A stretch of DNA of 64,000 bases, from contig CAMUXE010000006.1 of the NCBI GenBank assembly GCA_947164605.1, forward strand, positions 62,001 to 126,000, written 5' to 3'. This DNA comes from an uncultured Lachnospiraceae bacterium (GTDB lineage: Bacteria; Bacillota; Clostridia; Lachnospirales; Lachnospiraceae). Position 1 is the first letter of the stretch. Each line of letters starts with the position of its first letter. This document shows, piece after piece, positions 9,183-18,672 of this stretch. The notes beneath the pieces are model-generated. The model ran no database searches, was not told where the DNA came from, and was given only the letters and a program-made list of their open reading frames with translations. Position numbers and translations under genes: made by a program.

Positions 9183-9224
9183 ACACTGCCTCGCTTTTAT
9201 CGATTTTCGTGTATGGCTATTATA
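9176..9224 (-). promoter_or_regulatory. extended -10 and 11-bp inverted repeat spanning the start codon
   Basis: TATAAT (9224-9219 on the minus strand) is preceded by TG. The arms TAGCCATACAC (9176-9186) and GTGTATGGCTA (9209-9219) are perfectly inverted around 22 nt. One arm contains the ATG of the 492-residue protein and the other touches the -10. It could be an operator or, if transcription begins further upstream, a hairpin hiding the start codon with the ribosome site in its loop. Confidence 0.5.
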
Positions 9225-9278
9225 ACATGAATTTTATAATTTTTGCTTTAAGAATCAAATTACTAAATAAAAGTAAGC

Positions 9279-10706
9279 TTATTCCTTCTCTGACAAGCGC
9301 TTGTCAAATCTGTCTTTTCTATTTCCATCATGAATAGGGGTTGGATACTGACCTGTAAAACAAGCTGCGCATATGCCCTTAGCCCCCGTCAACTGTGGAA
9401 GGGACTCAACCGGTAAGAATCCGAGTGAATCAGCCCCAATAATCTGGCAAATCCCTTCCACAGTGTGGCTGACAGCTATCAGATTGTCCCTAGAATCTAT
9501 GTCTGTTCCATAATAACAAGGGTTCAAAAATGGAGGTGCAGATATTCTCATGTGAATCTGGCTGGCTCCCGCCTGTCTTAACATATCAATGATCTCTTTA
9601 CTTGTAGTACCTCTAACAATCGAGTCATCTATAAGAACTATTGATTTGCCCTTAATAGCCGACTCCACAGGGGCGAGTTTCATTCGAACCAACCTGCTTC
9701 TTCCATCGGATGCAGGTGCTATAAATGTTCTACCTATATATTTATTCTTGATCAGTCCTATTCCGTAAGGTATTGAAGACTCATGAGCATAGCCCAAAGC
9801 CGCATCAAGGCCTGAATCAGGTACTCCCACTACAAGGTCCGCCTGAGCTGGAAATTCCTTAGCAAGGATCCTTCCTGCCTTGTAACGTGACTCATGGACA
9901 CTGAGGCCATCAATAACTGAGTCCGGTCTTGCAAAGTAAATATTTTCAAAGATACAAGAGCTTATCTCCTTGCTGCCGCATAAATCCTCATATGACTTTA
10001 CTCCATCATTAGAAAATACTACCATCTCACCAGGTTTGATATCTCTAACAAACTTGGCACCAACTGCCTCAAGAGCACATGACTCTGAGCTTACAACATA
10101 TACTTCCTCTCCGTCATTCTCAAAAGTTCCATAGCAAAGAGGTCTGAAACCATGAGGGTCACGGACTGCTATAAGCTTAGTTGGCGACATAAAACAGATA
10201 GAGAAGGCACCCTCAAGTTCCTCCACGCTCTTAAGTATGGCTTCTTCTATAGATGAGGACTCAAGTCTGTGTCTTGTAACCAGATAAGCTATTGTCTCAG
10301 TATCAGATGTGGTATGGAAGATAGCTCCATCCTCCTCAAGCTTATCTCTTATAAGGATGGCATTGCTGATATTGCCGTTGTGAGCTATAGCAAGTCTACC
10401 CTTTTTATGATTCACCTCTATAGGTTGACAATTCGCCCTGTCATTTCCGCCAGTTGTGCCATATCTGCAATGTCCCACAGCCATCTTACCAAGAGGGAAC
10501 TTCTGCATGACATCTTTAGTCATCACTTCTGTCACAAGGCCTAAATCCTTGTGTGATACAAAAAGGCCATCATCATTGACCACTATTCCGCATGATTCCT
10601 GACCTCTGTGCTGAAGTGAAAACAAACCATAATATGTTAAATCACTAGCGTTAATTTTCTTTTTGGAAAATACTCCAAACACTCCACACTCTTCGTGAAT
10701 ACTCAT
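9279..10706 (-). CDS. purF: amidophosphoribosyltransferase
   Basis: 475 residues. It catalyses the first committed step of purine synthesis: PRPP plus glutamine gives phosphoribosylamine. The mature N-terminal nucleophile is Cys7 after a six-residue propeptide (MSIHEE-C), followed by an Ntn glutaminase domain and a PRTase domain with the PRPP loop VLIDDSIVRGTT. Cysteines in SSCIFEN, NPCYYG and the CAAC pair match the iron-sulfur ligands of the Bacillus-type enzyme. An ATG four codons upstream overlaps the GGAGG ribosome site, so 10706 is preferred. It stands alone, away from other pur genes, 50 nt after a strong terminator hairpin. Confidence 0.95.
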   Translation of the reverse strand: MSIHEECGVFGVFSKKKINASDLTYYGLFSLQHRGQESCGIVVNDDGLFVSHKDLGLVTEVMTKDVMQKFPLGKMAVGHCRYGTTGGNDRANCQPIEVNHKKGRLAIAHNGNISNAILIRDKLEEDGAIFHTTSDTETIAYLVTRHRLESSSIEEAILKSVEELEGAFSICFMSPTKLIAVRDPHGFRPLCYGTFENDGEEVYVVSSESCALEAVGAKFVRDIKPGEMVVFSNDGVKSYEDLCGSKEISSCIFENIYFARPDSVIDGLSVHESRYKAGRILAKEFPAQADLVVGVPDSGLDAALGYAHESSIPYGIGLIKNKYIGRTFIAPASDGRSRLVRMKLAPVESAIKGKSIVLIDDSIVRGTTSKEIIDMLRQAGASQIHMRISAPPFLNPCYYGTDIDSRDNLIAVSHTVEGICQIIGADSLGFLPVESLPQLTGAKGICAACFTGQYPTPIHDGNRKDRFDKRLSEKE

Positions 10707-10755
10707 GTCAACCTCCATATACTAGCTTATAGTAAAAATAATAATAATAAAAAAA

Positions 10756-10784
10756 GTCCTATAAACTTAGAAAGTTTATAGGAC
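10756..10784 (-). terminator. gdhA terminator, possible purF attenuator
   Basis: 13-bp perfect stem GTCCTATAAACTT / AAGTTTATAGGAC with loop AGA, followed on the minus strand by seven Ts and a T-rich tract. It ends gdhA. Because purF starts only 50 nt beyond it, and a second imperfect hairpin (arms near 10793-10803 and 10831-10844) precedes it, it could also control purF expression. Confidence 0.9.
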
Positions 10785-10858
10785 CCTCAATCTTCACAGT
10801 GGGAAAGATAATGAATAATTCAATCCAAAATCCCCTACTGTGAATAGAAATTCAAAAA

Positions 10859-12361
<1,503 letters not shown>

Positions 12362-12443
12362 TTACAAGCTTTCAAAAAAAGCTCTTCAAAGCCTTTAATT
12401 CTAGCTTATAGCCATTTTGTATATATCTTTTTTCAGTTTTTTA

Positions 12444-12551
12444 TTGTGTTTTTATAATAATGTTGTATAATCAAATAATGCGTTGACTCTTGCATATATA
12501 GGCAAAGCAGGATATATAGCCTGTCTTTTTAAAGAGATTAACCAAGCGCAT
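12444..12551 (+). promoter_or_regulatory. LCP gene promoter and folded leader
   Basis: TTGTGT (12444-12449), 16 nt, TATAAT (12466-12471). The following leader can fold into one long interrupted stem: ATGCG (12478-12482) with CGCAT (12547-12551), TTG with CAA, CTCTT (12487-12491) with AAGAG (12532-12536), and an inner AGGC/GCCT pair. This is more structure than chance suggests for such AT-rich DNA, but no known RNA class is recognised. Confidence 0.5.
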
Positions 12552-12579
12552 ATTAAAAAAAATTAAATAAGAGGTTATT

Positions 12580-14247
12580 ATGGCTAATTTCTTTTCACGT
12601 AGCAATAACGACATGAAATATCTTTTTAGGAATAAAGATGTTTTGAATAAGAAAGAACTCAAAAGAAAGAGAAGGGCCAAAAGCACAATATTTGGCTTAA
12701 TTCTGGTTCTTATCCAGCTTGTGGCAACTGTTCTCTTTCTCATGGCTTTCTATAAGTTAGACATTCTTCCTACTAAGTATATGATTATGCTTACAGCAAT
12801 ATTAGTGCTCTTCCTGCTCTATGATTTCACATCACAGTTTACGAAGATCACCTTTATTGGAAAAATCCTTGCCATCTTGCTTTCAATAGTCCTTTTCTTC
12901 GGATACACCGCAGGTGAGAACGTAAACAATATGTTCACAACTATCACTCATAAGCAGTATTCGACAGATGTCATCGATCTTATCGTATTAAAGAACGATT
13001 CTGCCTCAACTATTAAAGATACCCTATCTTACGGATATGGCTATAATCAGGCAATCGAAAAAGATGTCATCAAGGACGCAATCAAGCAGGTTGAAGACAA
13101 GAACAATGCCAAGATTAACGCTGTAGAGTTCAGCGATTGGACCCAGCTTGTAAATGCCCTTTACGATAACACCCAGGTTAAGCTCTTGATTGTCAGTGAT
13201 TCTATGAAAACTACAATCGCAGAGACAGATCCTGACTTCAACAACAAGACTAGAGTTTTAGATACTTTAAAGATCACAACTCAGGTTGAGGTTGAACAGG
13301 CAGAAGTAAAGGCTAAGGGCGAGCCATTCATCATCTATATTTCAGGAAATGATGATTTCGGTGAGACTAAGGACGCTGGTCACAGTGATGTAAATATCTT
13401 AGCAACAATTAATCCAGAGACAAGACAGGTGCTCCTCATCTCGACTCCTCGTGACTATTATATCAATATCACTAGAGCCAACGGAGCAAGCGGTAAGGAC
13501 AAACTTACTCATTCTTGTAATGATGGTATCAAGTACGCGCAGAAAGCAATCTCAGACCTTTATGGTGTAAAGATTGACTATTATATGAGAATCAATTTCG
13601 ACGGATGTATCAACATAGTTGACGCCCTCGGAGGAATTACAGTTGATTCAGGAGTTGAATTCAGCAACGGTGAGGATGCTTACGACAAGACCTTCCACTT
13701 TAACAAGGGACTCAACGATCTCACAGGTGAGATGACACTTGCCTTTGTAAGAGAACGTCACGCCTTTGTTGACGGCGATCTTCAGAGAGGTCGTGATCAG
13801 GAGGCTGCAATCAAGGGCATCATCGATAAGGCTACTTCGCCAGCTATCATAGCTAACTATTCAGAAGTACTCGAGGCTGTCTCTCAGATGATGATCACTA
13901 ATATGCCTACAGCTTCAATCACAAACCTTATCAAGGAACAGATTTCTGATTCAACAGCTTGGAATATTCAGTCATACTCTGTTGGAGCTTCAGACATAGG
14001 AATGTACTATCTCAATATATACAACTTCACTGCATCGTGCGTAATCCCTGATTACGACACAGTAAACCTCGCTTGTGATATGATCAACAAGGTTTACAAC
14101 GATGAAGTATTTGACGTGGATGCTTATGTTGAACAGCACACTGATCCAGTAACAGGCAAGATCAACTATGGTGAGACAACAGGTCTTTCAAGCACTTCAA
14201 CAAAGACTACTGTCACAAGCACTACACAAAGCCCAGTTAGCAGATAA
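12580..14247 (+). CDS. LytR-CpsA-Psr family wall-polymer ligase
   Basis: 555 residues. A basic cytoplasmic start is followed by about three transmembrane helices (residues 35-115), more than the single helix of classical LytR, then an accessory domain (about 125-250) and the LCP domain with HSDVNILATINP, LISTPRDYY, DALGGI and FVRERH. Conserved Arg and Asp residues bind the polyprenyl pyrophosphate head group. Such enzymes transfer teichoic acid or capsule polymers from undecaprenyl carriers to peptidoglycan. The C-terminus is a Ser/Thr-rich tail. AGAGG precedes the ATG. It is convergent with the Cof-type hydrolase gene. Confidence 0.92.
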   Translation: MANFFSRSNNDMKYLFRNKDVLNKKELKRKRRAKSTIFGLILVLIQLVATVLFLMAFYKLDILPTKYMIMLTAILVLFLLYDFTSQFTKITFIGKILAILLSIVLFFGYTAGENVNNMFTTITHKQYSTDVIDLIVLKNDSASTIKDTLSYGYGYNQAIEKDVIKDAIKQVEDKNNAKINAVEFSDWTQLVNALYDNTQVKLLIVSDSMKTTIAETDPDFNNKTRVLDTLKITTQVEVEQAEVKAKGEPFIIYISGNDDFGETKDAGHSDVNILATINPETRQVLLISTPRDYYINITRANGASGKDKLTHSCNDGIKYAQKAISDLYGVKIDYYMRINFDGCINIVDALGGITVDSGVEFSNGEDAYDKTFHFNKGLNDLTGEMTLAFVRERHAFVDGDLQRGRDQEAAIKGIIDKATSPAIIANYSEVLEAVSQMMITNMPTASITNLIKEQISDSTAWNIQSYSVGASDIGMYYLNIYNFTASCVIPDYDTVNLACDMINKVYNDEVFDVDAYVEQHTDPVTGKINYGETTGLSSTSTKTTVTSTTQSPVSR

Positions 14248-14294
14248 AACAATCTTAGATTCTTAGATTTTTAAATTCTTAGATTCTTAAATTA

Positions 14295-14339
14295 AAAACC
14301 CAGCTGACATCGTGATATTATCACTGTCAGCTGGGTTTT
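14295..14339. terminator. bidirectional terminator between LCP and HAD genes
   Basis: A 15-bp perfect stem (14295-14309 with 14325-14339, core ACCCAGCTGACA) carries an A-run on one side and a T-run on the other and serves both convergent genes. Confidence 0.92.
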
Positions 14340-14347
14340 ATTTTTTC

Positions 14348-15151
14348 TTATAACATGTAGTCCTCAATAATTTTTGCAACAGCGCAGTCCTCATTGCTCA
14401 AACCTATCAAATCAGCCACGTCCTTGACTGGAGCATAAGCATTAGCCACAGCAACACCAAGTCCTGCAAATTTCAACATAGGGATATCATTTAAGCCATC
14501 TCCCACAGCTATCAGCTCAGAAGACTTGATATCAAGCTTTGAGAGCAGAGCATCCAATGATAGGTCCTTTCTCACATGACAGGGAACCACCTCCAAGAAA
14601 TACTCTTCCGAGAAGAAGGCGTCAATCCTTGCGCCGTACTTTTCAAGCAGCTTTTCTCTGACTGGCACTAATCTATCATGGCAGCCCACTATCAGGCATT
14701 TAGCAACAGGATAATCGACAAATTCAACCATATCATCTACAGGCATAATCTTTGCCCCATTACAGAAAGCCTCCTTGATAACATACTCATCATCCGGCAT
14801 CTCTGTGATTATCTTATCCTTATAATAGGTTATCAGAGCCAGCTTATTTCTCTGAGCTAGTTCACATATCTCAGGAAAGAGGTCTTCTGGTATATGCTTG
14901 GCGTATATCAAGTCCTCATTGGTGCAATCTATTATATTACCGCCATTATAGGAGAGGATATAGCCTCCCTTTTTATCTAATTCAAGTTCCCTGGCAAGTG
15001 GCCAAATTCCAAAGCTTGGTCTGCCAGAAGCAAGAATCACCTTAAATCCTGCATCTAGTGCCTTTGATATAGCATTCTTATTGTCATCAGGTATCTTCTT
15101 CTCACTGTCTGTCAGTGTTCCATCTAAATCCAGCGCAATCGCCTTATACAT
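14348..15151 (-). CDS. Cof-type HAD-IIB phosphatase
   Basis: 267 residues with all HAD motifs: DLDGTLTD (nucleophile Asp8 and acid Asp10), SGRP, a lysine near 200 and GDGLNDIPML. The C2B cap lies between motifs I and III. These enzymes dephosphorylate sugar phosphates or cofactors such as FMN and PLP; the substrate cannot be told here. TGGAGG precedes the ATG, 24 nt after the divergent ClpX gene, so the two form an operon. Confidence 0.9.
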   Translation of the reverse strand: MYKAIALDLDGTLTDSEKKIPDDNKNAISKALDAGFKVILASGRPSFGIWPLARELELDKKGGYILSYNGGNIIDCTNEDLIYAKHIPEDLFPEICELAQRNKLALITYYKDKIITEMPDDEYVIKEAFCNGAKIMPVDDMVEFVDYPVAKCLIVGCHDRLVPVREKLLEKYGARIDAFFSEEYFLEVVPCHVRKDLSLDALLSKLDIKSSELIAVGDGLNDIPMLKFAGLGVAVANAYAPVKDVADLIGLSNEDCAVAKIIEDYML

Positions 15152-15175
15152 CTAGTCCTCCAATTATATCAAGCA

Positions 15176-16588
15176 TCAATATGCTCCGCCGGCTGTCTGA
15201 ACCGGCTCATAAGTTCTCATTAAAATCCTAGGTGAACCCTTGCCTTCAATATAGTCAGCTGTGATAATCACCTTGCCAATTGTATCGTCCTTAGGAATTT
15301 CATACATGACATCCATCATATAGTCCTCAAGTATAGACCTGATTGCTCTAGCTCCAGTTTTCTTTTCCAAAGCCTTCTGAGCTATAAGCTCTAGGGCATC
15401 ATTTTCAAATTCAAGCTTAACTCCGTCCATATCAAGCAATTTTACATACTGCTTAACAATCGCATTTTTAGGCTTGCACATGATATCAACCAAAATTTCC
15501 TTGCTCAGCCCCTTAAGGGAGAAGCATATTGGAAGACGGCCCAAAAACTCTGGAATCATTCCGTACTCCCTCAAGTCCTCACTGCTGACCTTTGCAAAGA
15601 TATCATCATCATCGTCAAATGCATCTTTAAGCGAAGAATTAAAGCCAATTGAGCTTTGATTGGTCAATCTAGACTTGATAATCTCCTCAAGATCAGGGAA
15701 AGCTCCTCCACATATGAAGAGTATATTGCTTGTGTTAACTGTAACCAGTGGAACCATAGCATTTTTGCTTGATGCGCCGACTGGAACCTCAACATTGCTG
15801 CCTTCCAAAAGCTTGAGCATGCCCTGCTGGACTGATTCGCCATTTACATCACGGCTTCTTGTCCCCTTCTTCTTGGCAATCTTATCTATCTCGTCTATGA
15901 ATATAATTCCATGTTCTGCCTTGCTGACATCATTGTCCGCAGCTGCAAGCAATTTAGAGACAACACTCTCAATATCATCGCCTATATAGCCTGCCTCAGT
16001 AAGGGATGTAGCATCAGTTATTGCCAAAGGCACCTGAAGAAGCTTGGCCAAGGTCTTTACCAGATAAGTCTTACCACTTCCTGTAGGTCCTATCATAAGC
16101 ATGTTGGACTTTTCTATCTCAACATCATTTTCACTTTCCTTGCCGCTTCTAGCCTCTATATCTGCTATTCTCTTATAATGATTATAGACTGCTACAGACA
16201 TAGCCTTCTTGGCCTTATCCTGTCCTATAACATACTCGTCAAGCATGGCCTTAATCTGCTTAGGTGCTGGTACACTCTTTAAATCTATCTCATTCTTATT
16301 CTCTGTCTTTTTCTTTATCTTCTGCTTAGGAGCAAATTCTGACATCATCTGCTCTTCGTTCATGTTATACATAGAAAGGTCAGGCATATGCATATTTTTA
16401 AAGAGATCATTATAGTTGACTGTATTATTGTTAAGTGTGTCAAATGCTCTTTGCATACAGTCAGCGCATATATGCATATTGTTCGGCATATCTATCATCT
16501 TTCCAGCCTTAGATTCAGGGCGTCTGCACACATAACAAATCTTTTCGTATTCGTCCTGCTTTGTATCTGGATTTTCTGTATTTTCCAT
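15176..16588 (-). CDS. clpX: ClpX-like AAA+ unfoldase, divergent paralogue
   Basis: 470 residues against about 420 for ClpX. The N-terminal zinc finger has Cys18, Cys21, Cys41 and Cys44. Walker A is GPTGSGKT (167-174), Walker B IIFIDE (228-233), the pore-1 loop reads GYIG (200-203) rather than GYVG, and an IGF tripeptide for ClpP docking is present (314-316). The RKH pore loop of classical ClpX is replaced by ASSKNAMVP (about 272-280), and an Asp-rich insert (325-329) follows the IGF loop. There is no clpP, tig or lon nearby. It may be a second ClpX with different substrates rather than the housekeeping copy. Confidence 0.85.
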   Translation of the reverse strand: MENTENPDTKQDEYEKICYVCRRPESKAGKMIDMPNNMHICADCMQRAFDTLNNNTVNYNDLFKNMHMPDLSMYNMNEEQMMSEFAPKQKIKKKTENKNEIDLKSVPAPKQIKAMLDEYVIGQDKAKKAMSVAVYNHYKRIADIEARSGKESENDVEIEKSNMLMIGPTGSGKTYLVKTLAKLLQVPLAITDATSLTEAGYIGDDIESVVSKLLAAADNDVSKAEHGIIFIDEIDKIAKKKGTRSRDVNGESVQQGMLKLLEGSNVEVPVGASSKNAMVPLVTVNTSNILFICGGAFPDLEEIIKSRLTNQSSIGFNSSLKDAFDDDDDIFAKVSSEDLREYGMIPEFLGRLPICFSLKGLSKEILVDIMCKPKNAIVKQYVKLLDMDGVKLEFENDALELIAQKALEKKTGARAIRSILEDYMMDVMYEIPKDDTIGKVIITADYIEGKGSPRILMRTYEPVQTAGGAY

Positions 16589-16668
16589 ATGGCACCTACT
16601 TTCAAAATTTAAATCAGGCCAAAAAGCCTAAAAATTATTTTAACTATATATCATATAAAAGTCAAATA

Positions 16669-16694
16669 ACCCGCAGGTTATGCTACCTGCGGGT
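16669..16694 (-). terminator. terminator after the HtrA gene
   Basis: A 10-bp perfect stem, ACCCGCAGGT / ACCTGCGGGT, with a six-nt loop, lies about 60 nt past the htrA stop codon. The T-tract on the minus strand is short (TTATTT). Confidence 0.75.
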
Positions 16695-16756
16695 CAAAGG
16701 ATTTAATTCTGATATTTTTGTTAATAAATTCGAAGCAAATCTGTGAATTCTAGTCT

Positions 16757-18445
16757 TTAGTTCTTACTTCCAAGTGTTACATCCACTGTCTTTAAGACAT
16801 ACTGATTGCCATCAAGGTGATAGTATTCAATCTTTACTTTCTCACCAGCCTTGTAATACTTCATAACCTCCTGCAAAGAAGACATTGATGTGATTGTCTG
16901 ATCGTCGAAACCGACTATGATATCGTACTTGCCAAGTCCTGCCTTTTCTGCTGCAGATCCTGAGCTCACAGTTCTAATCTGCAAACCCTGTGGGTAGCCG
17001 TAATAGCTAGACATGCTGCTTGTTATATCGATACCGTTGATACCAAGATATGAGGCCTCGCTATCGCTAACCTTTGTTCTTGTCTCTCTATTCATAAGAC
17101 TGTCAATAAGATCTCTAACACCTGCAATTGGGATTGAATATGCCATTCCCTCAACACCAGTCTCAGAAGTCTTTGCAAAGTTAATACCTATAACCTTACC
17201 GGCTGCATTGAGCAAGGCACCACCACTGTTACCAGAGTTAATAGCTGCATTTGTCATCAAAAGACCGTCAAATGTTGTGTTATCCACTGTGATTGAGCGA
17301 TTCTTAGCCGAAATAATTCCATTAGTTACTGACTGACCCTCACCGAGTGCATTACCTATAGCTACAACCTCCTGGCCAAGAGCCACATCATCAGAATCGC
17401 CAAGCTCAGCAATAGCTATCTGTGAAAGAGTTGAAGACTTGATATCAGAGAGATTTACTGCAACTACAGCAACATCCTTATCTGCTTTAGATCCCTTAAT
17501 TGTGGCCGAAACCTGCTCATTGTCAATAAAGACAGCCTTAAGTTCACTTACATTGCTTACTACATGTGCATTTGTAAGGATTAAGAGCTCTGTATCATTC
17601 TTACCTACAATAATACCGGTTCCACTTGTCGATGCTTCAACTGACTGAGATCCAAAGAACATACCTGACGACTGGGTCACCGTAGTCTTACCTGTCAAGG
17701 CAACCATTGCCGGAAGAGCAGCATTTGCCACGGCCTGTGTATTCATCTCTTCTGTAGAAGTACTTGTGTCTCCCTCAGTTACCACCTTTGAAGACTGGCT
17801 CACACCTGAACTTACCTGTGGAAGTGAGATATCAGAGCCATTGTAACTTGATGAAAAGCTTAAAATAGTTGATCTGTTAATTCCATATATGATACCACCT
17901 GAAACAAGTCCGAAGACTGCTGCTGATGCTAAAAGAAGGATAAACTTCTTAAAGATAGATGATCCCTTCTTCTTATCTTTTTTCGTCTTATAGTCACTGC
18001 CCTGATTATATGTGTACTGTCCATTCATGCCATTTGACATGTTAGAAGCAGTCTGTCTCGGAATCCTATTCTGAGGACTTGTATTGGCCTGTCCATATCT
18101 TGAATACTGAGAATTTTGATTAATGTTAGTGTAGCCGTAATTAAGATTGGCCTGTCCTGGGAATGAAGCCTGTGAATTAGGCATCCTTCCACCATTAAAG
18201 CCAGCCTGCGCATTGTTGGCACCTGCCTGATTTAAAGTTGGCTGATTTAGGCCTGCCTGCGCATTGTTGGCACTTGCCTGATTTGAAACCGGCTGATTTA
18301 GGCCTGCCTGATTAAAACTTGTCTGGTTTAAACCTGTCTGTATATTATTGGCACTTGCCTGATTTAAGTTAGCAGGCCCTTCTACCTGGTTCTTTTCACT
18401 TATATTCAAGCTGCTGTCATTCTTTTCTGTCTCGTCCATATCCAT
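16757..18445 (-). CDS. htrA: HtrA/DegP-type serine protease with PDZ domain
   Basis: 562 residues. The first 130 or so form a cytoplasmic low-complexity region of repeated Asn-Gln-Ala-Gly/Ser units (variants of LNQAGANNAQAG). One transmembrane helix follows (about 168-190), then an S1C protease with His294 (TNAHVV), Asp324 (DVAVV) and Ser407 (GNSGG), and a C-terminal PDZ domain with a QGLQIRTV carboxylate-binding strand. Such membrane-anchored proteases degrade misfolded proteins at the outer face of the membrane. AAAGGAG precedes the ATG. It is a single gene after the pgm terminator. Confidence 0.93.
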   Translation of the reverse strand: MDMDETEKNDSSLNISEKNQVEGPANLNQASANNIQTGLNQTSFNQAGLNQPVSNQASANNAQAGLNQPTLNQAGANNAQAGFNGGRMPNSQASFPGQANLNYGYTNINQNSQYSRYGQANTSPQNRIPRQTASNMSNGMNGQYTYNQGSDYKTKKDKKKGSSIFKKFILLLASAAVFGLVSGGIIYGINRSTILSFSSSYNGSDISLPQVSSGVSQSSKVVTEGDTSTSTEEMNTQAVANAALPAMVALTGKTTVTQSSGMFFGSQSVEASTSGTGIIVGKNDTELLILTNAHVVSNVSELKAVFIDNEQVSATIKGSKADKDVAVVAVNLSDIKSSTLSQIAIAELGDSDDVALGQEVVAIGNALGEGQSVTNGIISAKNRSITVDNTTFDGLLMTNAAINSGNSGGALLNAAGKVIGINFAKTSETGVEGMAYSIPIAGVRDLIDSLMNRETRTKVSDSEASYLGINGIDITSSMSSYYGYPQGLQIRTVSSGSAAEKAGLGKYDIIVGFDDQTITSMSSLQEVMKYYKAGEKVKIEYYHLDGNQYVLKTVDVTLGSKN

Positions 18446-18487
18446 TATAATTACTCCTTTCAGATTTTATTATTCAATCAGATAAAA

Positions 18488-18537
18488 ATGAACACATCTA
18501 TCTGACATCTATAAAGATAGCAGTTAAATGTGTTCAT
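18488..18537 (-). terminator. terminator after the phosphoglucomutase gene
   Basis: Outer arms ATGAACACAT (18488-18497) and ATGTGTTCAT (18528-18537), inner arms CTATCT/AGATAG, with TTTTTATC following on the minus strand. It separates pgm from htrA. Confidence 0.75.
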
Positions 18538-18611
18538 AATGTGTTTCTAATGTTAAAAAAACTTGAAATGGAAATTTTTCTTTATCTCAAATTTTGTCCC
18601 AAATTTATGGT

Positions 18612-18672
18612 TCAAATCATGAGTAAAATTATGAGTCAATTCATAAGTCAAATTATGAGTCAAATTATGCCT
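18612..18672. repeat. degenerate 12-nt repeat at the pgm 3' end
   Basis: Four to five variants of CAAATTATGAGT occur in tandem, the last overlapping the pgm stop codon. It probably arose by slippage. Confidence 0.6.

Noticed and set aside
12471..12743. Minus-strand frame of 90 codons
   Set aside because: It overlaps the promoter and start of the LCP gene in antisense and has no ribosome site or sensible composition.
15911..16282. Plus-strand frame of 123 codons
   Set aside because: Antisense of the clpX-like gene, which has all its motifs on the other strand.
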